Positions 46,423 through 57,898 of a stretch of DNA of 64,000 bases are shown here, piece after piece. The stretch spans positions 20,586,822 through 20,650,821 of the forward strand of contig CM022671.1 of assembly GCA_012295275.1 (NCBI GenBank). The letters are read 5' to 3'. Within the stretch, counting starts at the first letter, position 1. Each line of letters begins with the position of its first letter. Below the pieces are notes generated by a model. That model was not told the origin of the DNA, searched no databases, and saw only the letters and a list, made by a program, of their open reading frames with translations. This stretch comes from Chrysomallon squamiferum. Its lineage: Eukaryota > Mollusca > Gastropoda > Neomphalida > Peltospiridae. The translations under genes were made by a program, and so were the position numbers.

Positions 46423-47062
46423 GTTTTATTCATTAATCTGATGTTTTGTCATGAATATATTTATGTGTGCATTTATCTGGTGTGTTCTTGTCTTATTTTT
46501 GCTTTGTGAACCATCATGATAACTTTAGCATAATTTCATACAAAGCATTTTGTAAATGCTAACACAAGTAAAATTCAATAATGACCATGTCAGTAACAAT
46601 CGAGCATTACCTATATAATTTTGTTTGGTTCATAAATATTTTTTTAACGATTAAAAATAAACAAAAACAAAAAAAAAACCAACAAAATACAATCCCTTTC
46701 CCCTAAAAAAACAAAGAAAGAAAGAACAATATATAAATACATATTTATTAATGATGTAAATAATTCCAATAATAATGTTTTGTGAAAAATAAAGTTAGAA
46801 AATATAAAAGATGAAATCAATATACATTTTGATGTAGTATGTCGTACTCCTGAAATGAACCCATTTTAGACTTGTCTGTCTAATGTAAACACGTAAGAAC
46901 AATGAAATGAAAAATAGACTAATGACTATCTGAAAGACTGAATTAGATTTCCACAATGTTCTAAATTGATTTCATGGTTAAAATACGCCTTTTCATATTC
47001 CAGGCTCTGTTACAGGAATTCTTCACACTCATCTGATATGTTTTCTTTTCTCGTACAGAACA
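46423..47062. other. Convergent gap between LRR gene 2 and POGLUT1
   Basis: Contains the 3' untranslated ends of both genes. An AATAAA on the minus strand near 46745 would suit POGLUT1. No open frame of interest is seen. Confidence 0.5.
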
Positions 47063-50000
47063 CTAGGAATGTTTTAATGTGATTTCTTTGTAATCGTCGT
47101 TACGTTTTACTTTAAATTTAAGTAACTTTGCATATCTTTTCAAAAGTTTTTCCCAGTAACAAGACACATCCTCCATCCTTAGGTGATCCCATATAAACTG
47201 TCTTCCCCTAGAATAGAAGTAAAATACAATAACAAACAGGTTCTTCATACATTTGGTATTAAACAATAAAGTAACTGAACTAACACCTTTTAGAACATGA
47301 CAAATATATAACATAATATTCATGAAACCACTGAAATATGTAATCAATTGTATTCTATATAGCCTATTTTGCACGTACTGTTCTAGTCTTTAACTTATGT
47401 TCATAAATTCTTAATAAAAATGAAATTGAAAAAATTACCAAATACAAAATTGAGTAGATACACTGTACTATTATTGTCTCAGATACAGTTTGTTTGCATC
47501 AGATTTTATGATCCCAGAAAGAAGAATTTCATATTTTTCTACACTAAATTCTGAATTATCATTAAAAACACATAAGTACAAACCTTTTGGCTATTTCTCT
47601 GACTATATCATCATTTTCTTTAGCAAATATAATCAGTTCTCTAAAATAATTTAAAAAAATAAAAGTACATTCAGTTATATTAATATGTCACTAAACAAAA
47701 GGAAAGTAATAAAAATAAAATTTTTGAGGGTTTTTTTTTCTTATTCTTTTTTTCTGTAAGAGTATTAATAATCTAATCTGAAACACTGAAATAAATATGG
47801 AACATGAAAAGTATCAGTTAAAAGATATATATTTTTTTAATTTCTAATAAATTGTTTAAATATTTCAAATATTGAACAAAAAATGTAAAGAATTTAAGAA
47901 AAGTTAATTAAAAGCCCCTCCAATTACTGTAGTTTAAAAGTTACAATATTTTATATTAAAAGTACAAATAATGTAAGGAGGTGAAGAAAAAGATGGATGG
48001 AAAGAAAAGAATAATTTATAAATCTGTAAAAGAAAAAAAATTCAAATTTACCGGACATCCGAGAGATCCTGTTTGACTGGGATATAGTGAACCCAGGGTT
48101 TCATGGCTGGATAGAAAAATTCTTGCCACTCATCACCAACATGAAATACCAAAGAATCACAGAGAAACAAATGTTTAAACCGAAAACTTGCAGCCACACC
48201 TCGAAAATTAAACAAATATCTGAAACAACAGCAAGTAAGAATGTTTATTTTTCATAAATTTATTTTCAGACAGTTCTGTTGCATAAATTTAGGAAAATAA
48301 ATACAAAGAAACCCCACCAAAATAACAAAACAACATACTGATAGCACTTAACACATTTTTGTTAATATTTCTTCTATTTTATTATTTGAATAATTTTAAA
48401 ACATTTAAGGAAAAAGAACAATTGATATAGTGAAAACTAACTTGAACTTGCAGTGTTCTTCAAGTTTGATCTCTTTAGCTGGTGGACGATGAAGTGTATC
48501 CTGGAAAGATATCAACAAAATGAAAATTGTAATTAGATGTATCAGATTTAAATCCCCCAAAATTATATATTTCATCTGTGTAAGTGCATGTAAAGTTAAA
48601 ATTTAAAATAAAAATTGAAGAAGACAATTGCTGATTAGAAATGGTAAAAATATTTTCTTTGCTATAATTTAATGTAATAGCTATATTAATGTTATTTAGT
48701 AATGATAATAATATATAGATAAGTTATTATATTACTAATGAAGATTTTATAATTATCTTAATGTCACTAAATAAATGGGATATAATAAAAATTACATTTC
48801 TGAGGTGTTTTTTTTATTCTGTAAGAGTGTTAATAATCTAATCTGAATCAGTGAAACGAAAATAAACAAAATCTATCAGTACAAGACGTTCTAATCATTT
48901 TTTTTTTTAATTTGTAATAAATTGTTTAAATATTTCTAATATTGTACAAAAAATGTAAAGAATTTAAAAAAAGTTAATTCAAACCCTCCCACTACAGTTG
49001 TTTAAAAGTTACAATATTTTATATTAAAAGACAAATAATGTAAACTGAAGAAGAAAATTATACTCATTAGAAAACTGCTGATTAGAAATAATAAAAATAT
49101 TTTCTTTACTATAATTTAAAGTAATAGCTATATTAATGTTATTTAGAAAATATAATTAAAAGGGAAACACACGTTTCTGTACTATAGAAATGTATATTAG
49201 TAATACAGAGGTTACAATAACTGCAGATCCTTCTAGACATTTATGTATTTTAGTAATGATGATAAACTTTGGTATTTACATAGTTTACATAGAAAACTTT
49301 CATACAGCATCAGATTTCCAGGCCTGGTTCTTGGTGTACTCTGCATCTGCTAATTCTGGCTCTTTTCTAGACAGAAGGATTAATGGATCTCTTTCTGAAC
49401 TTGTTCGAGAACCTCGGAAAAAAGCTTTGTCAATTTTCTTTTCCCATGGCCACTTATTTGCTTCCCTGAAAATAACAAATAAAACTTATTCTTATATTAC
49501 AGATAGCATTTCATTTGCATTGTAGTTTCATGTAATATCCTATAAGCCCAATTATAAGGAATATTTAGCAGCTAACATTCTTGGAACTCAAAAATTTGAA
49601 CTGACAAATTCTTCAAGAAAACAGAAGGTAAGCCTGTTTATAAGGGGGTCAGACATGCAAGGGATCCTGAATGGCAATGAATATCCCAGCTTTGGTTACA
49701 AGTATTATCTTTGTGAAATTAACAAAGAAACTGGTTCCAAAAAATGTAACTTCAAAGATAAATTAAATTTTCTATGACAAAATATTATTTTTATTTTACA
49801 ATAATGTCATTGTGACATATATTTAAAAAAACAACAACAATACCCCCCACAAAAAAAACCACATGTAACTTGAATACAAAAACAAAATGTTTTAAATTTA
49901 CTGGTATTGTAACTTTTCTGAACTAAATGTCTGGACATAAATCTTACCTTATGTTTGAATGTATCATAAAAATATTTGCACTTAACTTTTAACATTTTAT

Positions 50001-52059
50001 CTTTCTTAAAAGCGTTTATATATACATACATGTGAGGCTGTCATGTATTTTGAGACAACTGTATTTTTTTTTTTTTTTTTTTTTTTTGCATTCATCCAGC
50101 AATCAAGTTAACAGCACTTTTGCATTGTTATTATTATTATTTTTTTTTTTCACACTGCATATTACCTTGGAATAATTTCTCTCTGTTGATCCCATCTACC
50201 TAGTCCAGTTGGATAAATAGGCCAAACAGCAGGTCCACCTTCCCAGAATGTCCAAGCTGGGTACATTATGTCCCAGTTTTGAGAAAACTGAAGTAGAATT
50301 TAAACAAAAAGTCAAATTTATTATGTTTTGAGATTCAAAATAACATGCTTTGTGTCTGAAAAAGCCACTAACCATCATCATCATCATTATTATTTTATTT
50401 TAAACTTATAGATATTGTTGGTTTCAATGTTATTCATTAACACCTTTTTACTAGATAAAATGAATGACAGATTAGAAAAAGAGATTAAATGAAATATATC
50501 TAATTTATGAGTAGAAGAATCTACATTTATACAAACACATACCTACACATGCACAAACATTCACATACAGATATTATTCACTCATACTATTTAAAAACAT
50601 AGCTACTTGGATTTGACAAAAGAAAAAATAAATGTTTGTTTTTCTAATACTTTGAAGTGGCAAAATGATAATATAGTCTAAAATTCCATTCACAAGATAA
50701 AGATAAATTTTAGAGAAAATACAACTAACCACTTTACTAAATGAGAAGATGGGTAAAGGTCTTGAATGTTTTGGAGACTGTGGCCAGTCATGTGTGTTGA
50801 TGAGCAAATCCATATTAGGCAACTTCTCTATAATCTCCAAAACAAAATGTTCCACTCCACTACACCTGTAAATAAATAATAAAGGAAAAATGTTTGTTTA
50901 ATTGTTAACTTATATGTAACTGAACTGTATTACTGAATTAATAACTATAATTCATATAGTATTGTTTTAAATTTATTGCTATCACAGTTTAAACTATTTT
51001 GCTGAATTAGGATAAGATGTCTCAAAAGGTTACCTAAATGGGAAAATGCATGCATCCTGTCTGTAAAGTTTATGATTAATTATTTGATAATGGACCCCAC
51101 GCTGTTTAGCCATATCAAACTTTTCTTTTGTAATGCCTTTCTCAGTAAATTCCCAAATCTTTAGATCTTCATCAATAACACTGAAATAAATGAAAAGTCA
51201 AATTCATATTATGTTAATTTATAAAAAAATAAAAAAATAATGAAACAAAAATAATATATATTTTTTTAAATCATGAAAGTCAAATAAAATAAAATAATTA
51301 AAAATTTTTTTTACTAAAAATATACATTACTTAATGGTTATAGTTGTGGAAAATAACATAATTAAATAATGTACATGTGTGTGTATAATTATTATGTATG
51401 TATGTAGGTGGATGTAACATTTATTAAAATAAAAGATCATAGCACAGAGATAAATAATCTGAAATAAATAAATAAATAAATGAGTTTAAATTTAAAATAT
51501 TATTTGTAACATTATAAAAGTTAAATATTTAATCCAATACCTGCTGTGGCATGAACAGTCATCTTGCTGGCAGTCAGTGTACTCATTCAGTGATTTATTA
51601 ATGAGATCAATGTAATTCTGCCATTTATTTTGACTTGCTAAAAGAAAATGAAATGTAACATGTTGATAATTCGGTTTAATTATTTCTTACAGTTTACACA
51701 ATTACGACAATGACACTGACACCTGAAAGTGATTTGTAAAGGTCTGAATTGGAATCGTGGATATAGTTAATCAATAAAATGATTAACTATTAATAACACT
51801 TAACAGTATTAACTATTATAATTTATATATCACTATCTCTTATCTGTATTATTATTAATCATAATAATGTTTAATCTCTTTAAATTAAAGATATTCATAC
51901 TCAGATACTGCACTTACATTTTTTATATTTGGTTTGCTTCTCGTTCTTTTCTTCTGTATGTTCACAAAGTCCATTTTCACCTTTAACGCAGAATTCTTTA
52001 TCGGAAATGATAAAAGTAATATTAATTAAAAGTATATATAAAAAACAAGCAACTTTCAT
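47063..52059 (-). CDS. POGLUT1: Protein O-glucosyltransferase 1 (Rumi)
   Basis: POGLUT1 adds O-glucose (and xylose) to serines in the CxSxPC consensus of EGF repeats, notably in Notch, inside the endoplasmic reticulum. Exons on the minus strand are 52059-51918, 51637-51541, 51180-51034, 50865-50730, 50287-50166, 49465-49306, 48500-48442, 48219-48052, 47640-47584 and 47207-47063. All are GT-AG and all phases agree, giving 410 residues (human about 392). Residues 1-19 form a signal peptide. Family signatures include [10 protein letters not shown], the acidic INTHDWPQ segment that carries the likely catalytic Asp, [54 protein letters not shown] and [10 protein letters not shown]. The protein ends in LKHS instead of the KTEL-like retention signal of vertebrate enzymes. 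It lies back-to-back with the DPY30-motif gene. Confidence 0.96.
47686..49150. repeat. Duplicated intronic blocks inside POGLUT1
   Basis: Block A at about 47686-47990 (intron 8) matches about 48763-49050 (intron 6), sharing AATTGTTTAAATATTTC, GTACAAAAAATGTAAAGAAT-like and TTTAAAAGTTACAATATTTT stretches. Block B at about 48620-48700 matches about 49066-49150, sharing TATAGCTATATTAATG-type words. Order along the window is A, exons 8 and 7, B, A', B'. Differences are substitutions and small indels. No coding exon is duplicated within A or B. Confidence 0.8.
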
Positions 52060-53016
52060 TTTATTAAGTTGACTGATAATATGTTTTTTCTATAATAATA
52101 ACACTAAATCGTAACAAATGCAAAACTATCAGTGACTGTATAAAACTAAGTGAATTTCTTTATTTAAAGAGTTCCCATATTCGATACAGTTGTCTCCCAT
52201 AGACTGATCGGTTTGTTTCGAATTTATTATTTTCATCATCATCATCATCATCATTATCATTTTTCTGCTTTAATTTAATCATGTAATCAGAACTGTTCTG
52301 TGTTATGTTAAATAAATATATATATATTTAACAAATTAAATGCTTAGACCTAAATCTTGTAATGGGTTCGAATGTACCATTACAAATACAAATGACCTGT
52401 CGGTTTTGGTACACTTTAATTTATTTATCTTAAAGCAGTTTTATTTCTTTTATCATATTTCATTTTATCAGATATTTAATTTGTATACTAGCATGGGTGA
52501 GTTTATGGTTTAGATTTATATTATTTTACTTCTTTATGCACACGTTAATTTTTATATTGTAGAAACCGTTAAAAACGTTTAATCCACTAATTTATAAATA
52601 TTTAAGAAGACCTTTATCTAGGAATATATGGAAATGCTGGATTCATATTTGTATAAAATATCGGATGAAGCTATGGATATATTCTATACTGAATAGTTTG
52701 TTTGGGATTAGTTTCAATATTTAAAAAATTAAGCATTTTAGTTTTTATGTAATATTTCACAATTTTGATAAAAAAAAAAAAAAAAAAAAAAAAAACAAAA
52801 AAAAATCAAAGCCTGAGGCGAGATAAGTCCTTCTGGGTACATTCTCCTGCGCCAGCCAGTTTGATACGACTAGTTTATCAAAGATCATGGTATGTTTTTC
52901 TTTATATGGAAAATTCATCCCTTACTGGTGTTTAAACATCTCTATCGTGTAAAAAATATTTAAACTTGGAAACAAAACTATTCTCGGTTAAGCCTACATA
53001 CGTACATATATATATA

Positions 53017-53101
<85 letters not shown>

Positions 53102-53487
53102 GTTACACAAACATGTTATATTTCATTCAAATACAGGATGATAATAATTTCGCAAAAATCATTTGTACGTAGAAGTCCGAAGGCAGACGATTTCATCTTC
53201 CGACGTATATTTAGAGAAGTTCCATCCACTTAATTTTCAGCGAGTTAAAAAAAAATCAATAACCGGTCCCTCAGTGAAAAGTATTGTTTACATTCTTCTA
53301 AATTAATACCCGAAAACGGCGTCCTTGTCAGCAGATTGTTTTGTATTTACTTGTTTATTGCTTAGCATGTATGTTTCTTTGAATCTAAAACACTTATCTA
53401 TAACTTGATAATGAAAGTATACAAGAAGCGAAACAAAGGCAGCTTTTATTGCAGTGTTTTGAAACAAGTTTATTCATGTTTTGGATA
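52060..53487. promoter_or_regulatory. Shared divergent promoter region, POGLUT1 and DPY30-motif gene
   Basis: The two start codons point away from each other across 1.4 kb. The part near 52840-52880 and 53170-53330 is less AT-rich than its surroundings. A (TC)n run of 39 units lies at 53021-53098 and a poly-A run at about 52769-52796. No TATA box was identified with confidence. Confidence 0.35.
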
Positions 53488-53700
53488 ATGACACATGAAA
53501 CACAAACAAGTATAGGTAAGTATTTGTTGTAGCCATTTTTTAAGTCGTATATTACCAGACAGTTATTTCTATTATTTCTAAAGTATTCTTACCACTAATT
53601 AATGAACGAGTACTGCAATGATTCAAAGCTTGATAAATTTTTTTAACGCGAAGCCAACAGAAAGATAATGCTGCGTTAGGTCAGGTATATCGATATTACG

Positions 53701-53744
<44 letters not shown>

Positions 53745-54511
53745 TAAGCACTAGTTGAATATCGATCTGTTTAGACGCAATACTCACAGTATCAAATATC
53801 GTCTTTGGGTTCTTTCCAAATCCAACCACTACAGAATTATCAGACACTGGTTTCTAATATTTTTGTCTGTGTATGAGTGTGTATGTTCTGTTTGTGTATG
53901 TGTGAACATGTACGTCTGTATAGCCAATACATACCTGTATGTATATGTGTGTATATCTGTGTTTTTAAGCATGAATGAATGTATGTATAGATATATGTAT
54001 GTATGTATGTGTGTATGCATGTATGTATGTGTGTGTATGTTTGTATGTATGTATGTACGTATGTATATATGTATTTATTTTTGCATGTTTGTATATATGT
54101 ACGTTCTATGTACGTGCGTATGGCTGTATGAATGCACATTTAAAAGCGAGTGTGTCTTCTGTGTGTGTGTGTGTGTGTATAATGTTGATAAATGTTATAA
54201 TGATCGTTTTTTATCAATAGGAATTCGTAAAGACGATCAGTATGTTCGAGAGAATTTAGGAGATTGTTTGACGTCTGCTTTAGTAGAAATTATTGAGAAG
54301 AAACCCGCCGATCCAGTGGAATATCTCACAGAATATCTTTATAACTATAGGGTAAAATATATTTTGTTTGTATTTATATATTTAACAACAACAACAACAA
54401 CAACAACAAAATAATAACCATAACAACAAAAGTATTAATAATAATAATAGTCGTAGCGATAATGATAATTTCTTTGGCACTGAAAATAAAAAAGAAATAA
54501 AACAAAAAGAA

Positions 54512-54608
<97 letters not shown>

Positions 54609-54930
54609 AAAAGTATGCTGTTTATTTTTTTTTTAAACTAAAGAGGAGTATACATATTTTCGGTAGGTGTGCTTTTCAGTCGTTTTTAACTTGCTAAGTA
54701 AAACATGCTTTTCTCTTACTTTTATTTCTTCAAAGAAAAACAATCCTCTGAAAGTAGAAACAGTCACCACTGTCACGACATCTGATTCAGGCAAAGACGT
54801 CGTCAAACAACAACAAGACAGCGTCTCAGAAATAGACTTGCAATGTGGACATTTGGAATTTGTACACCAAGAATTGAAATCTATTTTGAAAGAATTAGAT
54901 GACTTTTTTGATGAAGATGATATGACATAA
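53488..54930 (+). CDS. Small DPY30-motif protein (DYDC-like)
   Basis: Three exons (53488-53515, 54221-54351, 54736-54930; phases 1 and 0) encode 117 residues. The first exon encodes only MTHETQTSI and part of a Gly codon, then joins to IRKDDQYVRENLGDCL. The core KPADPVEYLTEYLYNYR is the DPY30 motif, a helix pair that dimerises and grips amphipathic helices in COMPASS complexes, radial spokes and some adenylate kinases. After it come a Thr/Val-rich linker and an acidic C-terminal helix ending in DDFFDEDDMT. Size and motif position resemble the DYDC proteins, whose vertebrate members are axonemal/testis-associated, so a ciliary role is a reasonable but unproved guess. Intron 1 is a dense TGTA/TGTG microsatellite that creates long meaningless open frames on both strands. 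Confidence 0.85.
53703..54020. repeat. Poly-A run followed by TGTA/TGTG-rich simple repeat
   Basis: A run of 38 A residues (53703-53740) precedes a 300-bp TGTATGTA/TGTGTA-rich stretch reaching about 54180, inside intron 1 of the DPY30-motif gene. It makes Cys/Val/Tyr-rich frames on + and His/Thr/Tyr-rich frames on -, none of which are genes. Confidence 0.9.
54511..54606. repeat. (AG)n microsatellite
   Basis: About 47 nearly perfect AG units lie in intron 2 of the DPY30-motif gene. Confidence 0.95.
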
Positions 54931-56490
54931 CAAGAACAAATATAATAAGTAAATAAATGAAAAAAAAAAATATATATATAACACAACATGAAATGAAATA
55001 AAAAAAAAAAATAAATAAATTAATTAAAATAAAATAAAATAAATTAAATGTCTTTGCTAGATGGGAAGATAAGATTACAGTTTAAAAATATTAAAAAGAG
55101 AAAAATAAAAATCATTTCTTAACTGCTTAAAGAAACTGCTGCATTTGTTTGTTGTTTGTGATTTTATTAGCTTTTTTTAAATAGATGTCACACATAGTTG
55201 CTATTTGTGTAGATCTGTATTTTGTAGTGTTAAAATATTCAGAAAATGTTATGACTGTTTAGAGTATGTTTAACGTATTTATTATTATTATTATTATTTT
55301 TATTATTATTATTCCTTTGAAACATTAAAATGAAATGTAAAGAACGAAAAAAACTAAAACTATTTGAACAAATTAACAACAAAAACAACAACATAAACCA
55401 AATGAAACGAAAAACCAAACGAAAACAAAGGAATAAACAACACTAAATGAATCAGCAGAAACATAAGAACACAAATTGACATTACATTTAGCACCTTGCC
55501 AGTGACTGTGGAAATTATTTTGAAACACGTTTTCTAATTAGCATTGGTGTTATTTTCAAGATACCATTCTGGACACGTTTTCGCTGACACACCTCGACGT
55601 AAATGTGACGTAGAGAAACGAAATTAAGATCGGGAAGTGTCGTGAAGGTCCGTGATAACATTAACCATTACAACGCAGACGTGATTTTGTTACAAGATCC
55701 CTAAATTGTACATCCTCACAATATCCTGCGATGGAGTATTATTCATTAAAAAATGCTATTCTCAGAATAAACCGATTTAAAAATTGAAAGTTAGCAAAAA
55801 TTGATATTTGATACGTGTAAAAACAAACAAACAAGTAAATAATACTATGATTATTATATTATTTATTTACTTAAATGTTTTTTGTTTTTTTATACGGGGC
55901 GTATAAAAAGACCAAGTAAAGAGAATGGAAAAAAAAAAAAAAAAAAAATTGTGTGTATCTGTGTGTGTGTGTGTGTGAGTCAGTTTGTAACAAACAGCTT
56001 TCAGTCAGGTCTGCAATTGTGAAACGATATCATAATGTTGTTTTATTATCATACATTGATATGTACAATATTATTATTATTATTATTATTATTTTGTTAC
56101 CACCACCGCAGATACGCTGTTTGGCAAGCCATATCATTTTGACAAAATCCTCACTGAATCTATCATGTCATTGTAACTGTCCTGTTTTATTTCTGCTCCA
56201 ACGTAAACTAAAAACAGTACACCTCCTAATGATAAATATTTACCTTTCTTGAATATAGCTACACCACTCACTAACACACATACCCACACACGCCAGCGGG
56301 ACGGTGTGAAATATGGGAACAAGTTGCTAATGTGTGTATTCTTACATGTAAATTAAAATGTCAGAATCGTGCTGGATTCTTAGCCATACTGCCATCTTGT
56401 TCTTATTTCATTTATTTTATAGTTTCTCCTGTTGTTTCGATTTCAACATAAAAAATTGCGAGTTGGTATTTATTTATTTATTTATTATCA

Positions 56491-56529
<39 letters not shown>

Positions 56530-57080
56530 TTACCTTTATGGTGTATGATGGAAGATAATATTAATAGACTTGTTGACATAAATATTATAGAGGATAGTGG
56601 CAGATGTAAATGGTTATAACTCGCTAAAAACTGTTAACACAAACAATAGTGTGAATGTCAACGGTAACCTTTACAACTTAAACATTTGTAAAAATGAACT
56701 CGAAGAAACGAGATACCCACCAAAAAGCCCCAAAAGAAACAACAACCACGATAATAACAACATGGTATAAACAGTAAATTATTACCCTGACAACAAATGT
56801 AGAATCATCATATTACCTAAACTGGGATTACATATATATATATATATATATAAACAAAAAATTAAAATAAAAAAAAAAAAAAAATGAAAGAAATATATCA
56901 AAATAATTATTCAGCCACTCTCCCTTTAAAAATAATTATACTTTGAAAACTGCAAGCACTTACATGTATCAGTACAGTTAAACAGTTCTGAATGATCTAC
57001 CCACTAAACATTTTAATCACGTTTTCATGTTTGAAAAGACCTGTTTACTAACTGAACAGTTTCAGCTCAAACGACACTCT
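54931..57080. other. Intergenic stretch
   Basis: It holds the 3' end of the DPY30-motif gene (AATAAA at 54997-55002), simple repeats at 55279-55312, 56070-56093 and 56496-56529 (ATT/TTA) and 56829-56850 (TA), and a short segment with GACGTAAATGTGACGTAG near 55590-55610. No gene is supported. Confidence 0.55.
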
Positions 57081-57325
57081 TTTCAACAGGCGAAAGAGAT
57101 GAAACCGACGAGCTGGGATGGGTTTTACGTTTGCATCTCGTTAATTAGATGACGCCAACGTCTCACGTCACGTAGGTAGAAGCCGGTCCTCACGTCACAA
57201 AAGGCGCAAAACTACCGCAGACTCGCATCACACCCAAAACGATATAAGGACTGAGGTTAAAACAAGCTGACAAGACGTCAGTTTACTAAAAATTCAGTTA
57301 CATCGTTGTTAAAACGACGCTGACA
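57080..57325 (+). promoter_or_regulatory. Promoter of chitin-binding gene 1 with CRE-like sites
   Basis: Unlike its AT-rich surroundings, this stretch is rich in CG dinucleotides. ACGTCA or CACGTCAC words occur at about 57160-57175, 57190-57200 and 57274-57281, matching the core of the CREB/ATF site. A TATAAG box lies at 57243-57248, about 80 bases before the ATG, so transcription probably starts around 57275. Confidence 0.55.
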
Positions 57326-57846
57326 ATGTCGTCGCACGCGGCGGTGCTGTTGATGGGAATGGTGGTCGTTTGTAGCGGCCAAATTAATTTCAGTCCCTCA
57401 CCGGAGGACTGCGCTAAATATAAGATTAGCGTGAGGGCTTTTGCCGTGCCCTATGAATTTTCCTTGAAGTGTCCCGAAGGTTTGGTGTTCTCGCTACGAC
57501 GTCGACGATGTGTTCCTAAGCAGAGCGAAGACAACGACCAGTGTCCTACGTGTAAGTACAGTACATAATCCATATTCTCTTTAAGGTTCGGATCCAGGAA
57601 TTTTAAAAGCCAGAGGTTCGTCATTAAAAAAGACGACGACTCTGATAATGTGTGAGTGTGCGTTTGTGCATGTGTTGTGATGATTATAATGGGGAGGGTA
57701 CTAATGTATATAACTGAAATGGATAATAACTGTTTAAAATCCTCGTAATATATTGTTTAACAGATAAAGGTAGACATAATATTCATTAATTAATTTAAAA
57801 AATACATCTGCTGCCTTTTTCTTTAGAAGAAGAAAGAAAACGAATG

Positions 57847-57898
<52 letters not shown>

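Noticed and set aside
49190-49525. A 111-codon plus-strand open frame
   Set aside because: It lies over POGLUT1 exon 6, which is firmly placed on the minus strand by homology and phase.
52365-52385. GGGTTCGAAT resembling a tRNA B box
   Set aside because: No A box or acceptor-stem pairing upstream, and it lies in AT-rich intergenic DNA.
53755-54414. A 219-codon open frame rich in Cys, Val and Tyr
   Set aside because: Most of it is read from a TGTA/TGTG repeat inside an intron. Only its last part, 54221-54351, is a real exon, of the DPY30-motif gene.
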